NCBI GenBank assembly: GCA_017415945.1
Contig: JAFQDR010000119.1
Span: 1 to 50,356, forward strand
Reading direction: 5' to 3'
Length of the DNA: 50,356 nt
Origin: Oscillospiraceae bacterium
GTDB taxonomy: Bacteria; Bacillota_A; Clostridia; Oscillospirales; Oscillospiraceae
Shown here one piece after another: positions 46,874 to 50,356 of this stretch. The notes beneath the pieces were generated by a model. It was not told the origin of the DNA, ran no database searches, and saw nothing but the letters and a program-made list of their open reading frames with translations. The position numbers were made by a program, and so were the translations under genes. Position 1 is the stretch's first letter; each line of letters opens with the position of its first letter.

Positions 46874-47857
46874 ATGAAAAAGATGATCGCACTGATGATG
46901 GCAGTTTTGATGATGCTCTCCCTGATCGCCTGCGGCAGCGCAGACAGCGGCGCAGCCGATAGCGGCAATGCGGACGCGGCCTATACCATCGGTGTCTGCC
47001 AGCTGGTGCAGCACGTTGCGCTGGATGCGGCAACACAGGGCTTTGTTGATACCGTCAACGCCGCTCTGGGCGAAGAAAATATCAATTGGGATGTGCAGAA
47101 TGCTGCAAACGATACCAATACCTGCAATACCATCGTTAACAGCTTTGTTTCCAATAATGTAGACCTGATCATGGCAAACGCCACTCCCGCCCTGCAGGCT
47201 GCTTCCGTAGCCACAGGCTCTATTCCCATTCTGGGTACCTCCGTTACCGAATACGGCGTGGCTCTGGGCATTGAAAACTTCAGCGGTTTGGTTGGCACCA
47301 ATGTCAGCGGTACCTCCGACCTGGCACCTCTGGACGAACAGGCAAATATGATCGTAGAATGGTGTCCCGATGCCAAGACCGTTGGTCTGCTGTACTGCTC
47401 CGCGGAAGCAAACTCCCAGTATCAGGTAGACGAGGTACAGAAGCTGCTGGAAGCAGCGGGCTTGACCTGCACCCAGTACCCCTTCACCGACTCCAACGAC
47501 ATTCAGGCCGTATGCCAGATGGCTGCGGATAATTCCGATGTAATCTATGTTCCCACCGATAACACCGTTGCATCCAACACCGGCATCATCGACGGCATCT
47601 GCCACGGCAAGGTTCCCGTATTCGCAGGGGAAGAAGGCATCTGCGGCGGCTGCGGCGTAGCCACCCTGTCTATCAGCTACTACGATCTGGGCGTTGCTAC
47701 CGGCGAAATGGCAGTAAAGATTCTGAAGGGCGAAGAAAGCGTTGCTGAAATGGAAATCGGCTACGCAGCAACCGTCACTCCCAAGTACAACGCAGCCAAC
47801 TGTGAAGCACTGGGTCTGACCGCTCCCGAGGGCTACGAAGCAATCTCCGTCGATTAA
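46874..47857 (+). CDS. ABC transporter substrate-binding lipoprotein, TrpX-like
   Basis: A 327-aa lipoprotein of the ABC_sub_bind (COG2984) family. A signal peptide with lipobox LIAC (Cys at about residue 20: MKKMIALMMAVLMMLSLIAC) is followed by the periplasmic-binding fold. Family-like segments are GVCQLVQHVALDAATQGFVD, ANATPALQAASVATGSIPILGTSVTEYG, and VYVPTDNTVASN with GKVPVFAGEEGICGGCGVATLSISYYDLGVATGEMAVKIL. Relatives (TrpX) bind tryptophan or other aromatic amino acids; the ligand here is inference. GATAGGAG precedes the ATG. Its stop codon lies in the first hairpin of structured element C. Confidence 0.9.
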   Translation: MKKMIALMMAVLMMLSLIACGSADSGAADSGNADAAYTIGVCQLVQHVALDAATQGFVDTVNAALGEENINWDVQNAANDTNTCNTIVNSFVSNNVDLIMANATPALQAASVATGSIPILGTSVTEYGVALGIENFSGLVGTNVSGTSDLAPLDEQANMIVEWCPDAKTVGLLYCSAEANSQYQVDEVQKLLEAAGLTCTQYPFTDSNDIQAVCQMAADNSDVIYVPTDNTVASNTGIIDGICHGKVPVFAGEEGICGGCGVATLSISYYDLGVATGEMAVKILKGEESVAEMEIGYAATVTPKYNAANCEALGLTAPEGYEAISVD

Positions 47858-48034
47858 CCTCCTTCGGAGCTTAATCGAGTCACCCCCGCCTACGGCGATG
47901 GGAAAACAGGTTTTGTGCGCGCACTCGCTACGCTCGCACACTTAAAAACCTGAGAAGTATTTTTCGCTTCGCGCATGTCGGCGCGAAAAATGGATTGAAA
48001 TTTATTTCGACCTTGCGGCCGAAACTCTGCGAGG
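47851..48034 (+). repeat. Structured 3'-UTR element, copy C
   Basis: It begins in the last codon of the binding-protein gene: CGATTAACCTCC TTC GGAGCTTAATCG. The rest in order: a CCGCCTACGGCG hairpin; a stem closed by CAGGTTTTG and CTTAAAAACCTG; an ATTTTTCGC/GCGAAAAAT hairpin with CGCATGTCGGC in the loop; TTTCGACC/GGCCGAAA; and CTCTGCGAGG. It ends before the terminator at 48057. Paired substitutions relative to A and B (GATTAA/TTAATC versus GATTGA/TCAATC) support a folded RNA. Confidence 0.82.
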
Positions 48035-48056
48035 CAAATTGAGAATTGTGCACACG

Positions 48057-48086
48057 CGAGAGAGGGCTCTCCTCTCTCGTTTTTTT
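48057..48086 (+). terminator. Terminator between binding protein and permease genes
   Basis: CGAGAGAGG GCTCT CCTCTCTCG followed by seven T. It should make the lipoprotein more abundant than the permease and ATPase, which depend on read-through. Confidence 0.85.
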
Positions 48087-48103
48087 GAGGAAGGATATTC
48101 ATT

Positions 48104-49063
48104 ATGGCGAGTTTTATCAACGCTCTCCCCGGTGCTGTGGCACAGGGGCTGATCTGGGGCATTATGGCCATCGGCCTGTACATTACATACCGCGTGCTGG
48201 ACGTGGCGGACTTGACCGTTGACGGCAGCTTCTGTACCGGCGGTGCCGTGTGCGTTATGCTGATTCTGGCGGGCTTCAACCCCGCAATCGCCATGCTCAT
48301 GGCCTTTGTGGTTGGTATGTGCACGGGCTTTGCAACGGGCTTCTTCCATACCTTCTGCGGGATCCCCGCCATTCTGGCAGGTATTCTCACCCAGCTGGGG
48401 CTATGGTCCGTGAACCTTGCCATAATGGGCATGAAGGCAAACCAGTACATCAACATCAATAACTTCGATGTGTTTGTATCTCTGCGCTACCTGCAGGATG
48501 TGGGCGCAGGGCTCCGTCCCTTCTGGCAGCACCCCATTTTGGTAGTTGGGGTGTTCACCGTGGTGGTTGTGGCCATTCTGTACTGGTTCTTCGGTACCGA
48601 GCTGGGCTCCTCCATCCGTGCAACGGGTGCCAATCCCCACATGGCCCGTGCTCAGGGCATCAACACCAACTTCAATGTGGTGCTGGGACTTATGATCTCC
48701 AACGGTCTGGTTGCTCTCAGCGGCGCATTGCTGAGCCAGTTCCAGTCCTACGCCGATATCAACATGGGCCGCGGTGCCATCGTTATCGGTCTGGCAGCCA
48801 TCATCATCGGCGAGGTGGTCTTCGGCAAGATTTTTATCAACTTCGGTCTGAAGCTGTTCTCCGTTTCTATCGGCGCCATCATTTACTATCTGGTGGTGCA
48901 GGCGGTCATTACCCTGCTGCGCATCGATACCAACTACCTGAAGCTTATTACTGCGGTGATCGTTGCCATCTTCCTGACGGTGCCTTACCTGAAGGGTAAG
49001 TTCTCCCACCCCAAAATCACTCCCGAAATGATCGCAGAACAGGAGGCAGCGGACCATGCTTGA
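48104..49063 (+). CDS. ABC transporter permease, TrpY-like
   Basis: A 319-aa inner-membrane permease (BPD_transp_2/COG4120 type) with eight or nine hydrophobic segments. Characteristic stretches are INALPGAVAQGLIWGIMAIGLYITYRVLDVADLTVDGSFCTGG at the N-terminus and GSSIRATGANPHMARAQGINTNFNVVLGLMISNGLVALSGALL near the ATPase contact. GAGGAAGGATATTC precedes the ATG. It overlaps the ATPase gene by eight bases. A terminator lies only 18 bp upstream, so expression is probably partial read-through from the binding-protein transcript. Confidence 0.92.
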   Translation: MASFINALPGAVAQGLIWGIMAIGLYITYRVLDVADLTVDGSFCTGGAVCVMLILAGFNPAIAMLMAFVVGMCTGFATGFFHTFCGIPAILAGILTQLGLWSVNLAIMGMKANQYININNFDVFVSLRYLQDVGAGLRPFWQHPILVVGVFTVVVVAILYWFFGTELGSSIRATGANPHMARAQGINTNFNVVLGLMISNGLVALSGALLSQFQSYADINMGRGAIVIGLAAIIIGEVVFGKIFINFGLKLFSVSIGAIIYYLVVQAVITLLRIDTNYLKLITAVIVAIFLTVPYLKGKFSHPKITPEMIAEQEAADHA

Positions 49064-49850
49064 AATTAAGAACGTATACAAGACCTTTAACGCAGGCACG
49101 GTCAACGAAAAGCGTGCTCTGAAAAATCTGAACCTGTCCGTGGCCGACGGCGAATTTGTTACCGTCATCGGCGGCAACGGCGCAGGCAAGTCCACCATGC
49201 TCAATACCATCACGGGTGCATACACCGTGGACTATGGCTCCGTCACCATCGACGGAGTGGACGTGACCCATCTCCCCGAGCACAAGCGAGCCAAGTTCAT
49301 CGGCCGTGTGTTTCAGGATCCCATGATGGGCACCGCCGCCAATATGCAGATCGAGGAAAATCTGGCTCTGGCAGCACGACGGGGCAAGAAGCGCAGCCTG
49401 CGCATCGGTATTACAAATGCGGAGCGCGAGGAATATAAGAAGCAGCTGGCTACCTTGGGGCTGGGTCTGGAGGACCGCATGACGGCAAAGGTTGGTCTGC
49501 TGTCCGGTGGGCAGAGACAGGCGCTGACCCTGCTGATGGCCACTTTGCAGAAGCCCAAGCTCCTGTTGCTGGACGAACACACCGCGGCGCTGGATCCCAA
49601 GACAGCAGCCAAGGTTTTGGAGACCACCCAGCGCATCGTTGAGGACAACAAGCTGACCACCATTATGATTACTCACAATATGCGCGATGCCATTACCTAC
49701 GGCAACCGCCTGATTATGATGTACGACGGTCACGTGGTAGTAGATGTCAGCGGCGAAGAAAAGAAGAAGCTCACCGTGGAGCAGCTGCTGAACCTGTTCA
49801 GCCAAGCAAGCGGCAGCTCCGAAGCGGACGATAAGCTGCTCCTCGGATAA
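49056..49850 (+). CDS. ABC transporter ATPase, TrpZ-like
   Basis: A 264-aa ATPase (COG1101). Walker A GGNGAGKST, signature LSGGQRQA, Walker B LLLLDEHTAALDP (His in place of the usual Pro, normal for this subfamily) and the H-loop ITHNMRDA are all present. Its ATG lies in the end of the permease gene. Together with the lipoprotein and permease it makes a complete importer for a small solute, by family an aromatic amino acid. That would fit the nearby aromatic operon, but the link is inference. Confidence 0.93.
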   Translation: MLEIKNVYKTFNAGTVNEKRALKNLNLSVADGEFVTVIGGNGAGKSTMLNTITGAYTVDYGSVTIDGVDVTHLPEHKRAKFIGRVFQDPMMGTAANMQIEENLALAARRGKKRSLRIGITNAEREEYKKQLATLGLGLEDRMTAKVGLLSGGQRQALTLLMATLQKPKLLLLDEHTAALDPKTAAKVLETTQRIVEDNKLTTIMITHNMRDAITYGNRLIMMYDGHVVVDVSGEEKKKLTVEQLLNLFSQASGSSEADDKLLLG

Positions 49851-49877
49851 AAGAAAACAAACAAACCCTCGGCAAAC

Positions 49878-49911
49878 AGCGGATGCGGAAAGGGATTTCT
49901 GCATCCGCTGT
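49878..49911 (+). terminator. Hairpin after the ABC operon
   Basis: ACAGCGGATGCGGAAA / TTTCTGCATCCGCTGT strong stem. No T tract, because the GTGAAAT array starts immediately behind it. Confidence 0.6.
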
Positions 49912-50200
49912 GAAATTTCCCCTTACGGGAAAGTGAAATATTTCCTGTGGAAATGTGAAATATTGCTTACGCAATGTGAAATACGCCTTTGGCATGTTGT
50001 GGTATCCCTTCGGGATTGATTCAAATACAAACCCCCAATTCGGCAGAATTGGGGGTTTACTATATCATTTTCGAAGAAAATATTTCACAGGCGAAGCCTA
50101 TTTCACACACCGATGGGTGTATTTCACAGCTTTGCGAAGCGAAGCTATATCACTGCGTGTTGTGCATATCCCTATGCGCAACACGCTAAACGCCGAGGGT
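49910..50200. repeat. GTGAAAT / ATTTCAC hairpin array
   Basis: Left half: GTGAAAT at 49910, 49933, 49955 and 49976 (21-23 bp apart), each followed by a different short hairpin (TTCCC/GGGAA; ATTTCC/GGAAAT; ATTGC/GCAAT; CGCC/GGC). Centre: AAACCCCCAATT/AATTGGGGGTTT at 50029-50058. Right half, inverted: ATTTCAC at 50082, 50100, 50121 and ATATCAC at 50147, again separated by hairpins (AGGC/GCCT; ACACC/GGTGT; AGCTT/AAGCT). A long GCGTGTTG/CAACACGC hairpin closes it. No cas genes are present. Confidence 0.85.
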
Positions 50201-50248
50201 TTCTGCTGTGTAAAAGGAGTAATATTCCTGCTTAAAATAATTTGCCAT

Positions 50249-50356
50249 CGTAGGGAGCGTCGTCCCCGACGCTCCGTTCCGCAGTCGGACAAATGCCAAT
50301 GGATATATAAAACGCAGCGTATCCAACCTCAGCAATGGCGGAGCGTCGGGGACGAC
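50249..50356. repeat. REP-pair element cut by the window end, GAGCGTCGTCC type
   Basis: CGTAGGGAGCGTCGTCCCCG begins it, the spacer has GCAGTCGGACAAATGCCAATGG, and the inverted end (GGAGCGTCGGGGACGAC) runs off the window. Confidence 0.8.

Noticed and set aside
49910..50200. CRISPR array
   Set aside because: The recurring word is only 7 bp, inserts are palindromic and unequal, the second half is inverted, and no cas gene is present.
1..50356. tRNA, rRNA, tmRNA or SRP RNA genes
   Set aside because: Scanning intergenic spaces by eye gave no tRNA-like cloverleaf with T-loop consensus and no other recognisable stable RNA; a covariance-model scan would be needed to be certain.

Overview
The window looks like a chromosomal segment of a gut-type member of the Clostridia, most likely Oscillospirales/Oscillospiraceae. 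The GC content is moderately high. There is a complete SCIFF ranthipeptide pair (scfA/scfB, a hallmark of Clostridia), S-layer-homology (SLH) proteins, an LtaS-like polyglycerol-phosphate synthase-type enzyme and PlsY. No phage, plasmid or rRNA genes were seen. The intergenic spaces are crowded with several families of short hairpin-rich repeats. Assignment is by family content only.

Layout. 1-5.1 kb (minus strand): a TIGR01212-type radical SAM protein, a small membrane protein, release factor 3 (prfC) and an HSL-type esterase. 5.1-8.8 kb: an exported SLH protein whose beta-helix region is a 927-bp tandem duplication, then a GtrB-like glycosyltransferase. 8.9-14.2 kb: an Old-Yellow-Enzyme/2,4-dienoyl-CoA-reductase-like flavoprotein, a membrane-anchored parvulin/C39-peptidase fusion, and plsY. 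14.4-19.6 kb: a GIY-YIG protein, an LtaS-like sulfatase-fold enzyme, two unknown membrane proteins and a GT2-GtrA fusion. 19.9-27.4 kb: an aromatic amino-acid operon tyrA-aroB-aroA-aroC-pheA-aroE/K-aroQ. It is preceded by a promoter, a 19-codon leader peptide with seven Phe/Tyr codons, and mutually exclusive antiterminator and terminator hairpins. 27.7-33.5 kb: a cytoplasmic LRR-BRCT fusion, a signal-less SLH protein, a YifB/ComM ATPase, thiI and cinA. 33.7-38.3 kb: a second GIY-YIG protein boxed by repeats, GtrA, an MFS exporter with its own leader-peptide attenuator, and lepA. 38.6-41.9 kb: scfB, scfA and an Orn/Lys/Arg decarboxylase-fold enzyme. 42.3-46.4 kb: pta and a CrtI-like flavoprotein with a 2Fe-2S reductase partner. 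46.9-49.9 kb: a three-gene ABC importer of the TrpXYZ type.

The most interesting signals are non-coding. (1) The Phe/Tyr attenuator of the aro operon shows the complete 1:2, 2:3, 3:4 pairing logic. (2) Three copies (about 1959-2145, 40078-40283, 47851-48034) of a roughly 190-nt multi-hairpin element lie between a stop codon and a terminator-like hairpin. All are in the sense orientation, and stem sequences change with compensation between copies. (3) An array of short hairpins separated by GTGAAAT on the left and ATTTCAC on the right lies at about 49910-50200. (4) There are more than a dozen GTAGGG-bounded REP-like hairpins, mostly in inverted pairs, with different self-complementary stems and in places a shared internal module. 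(5) A probable leader-peptide attenuator precedes the MFS exporter. Everything here is read by eye; no similarity search or folding calculation was run.
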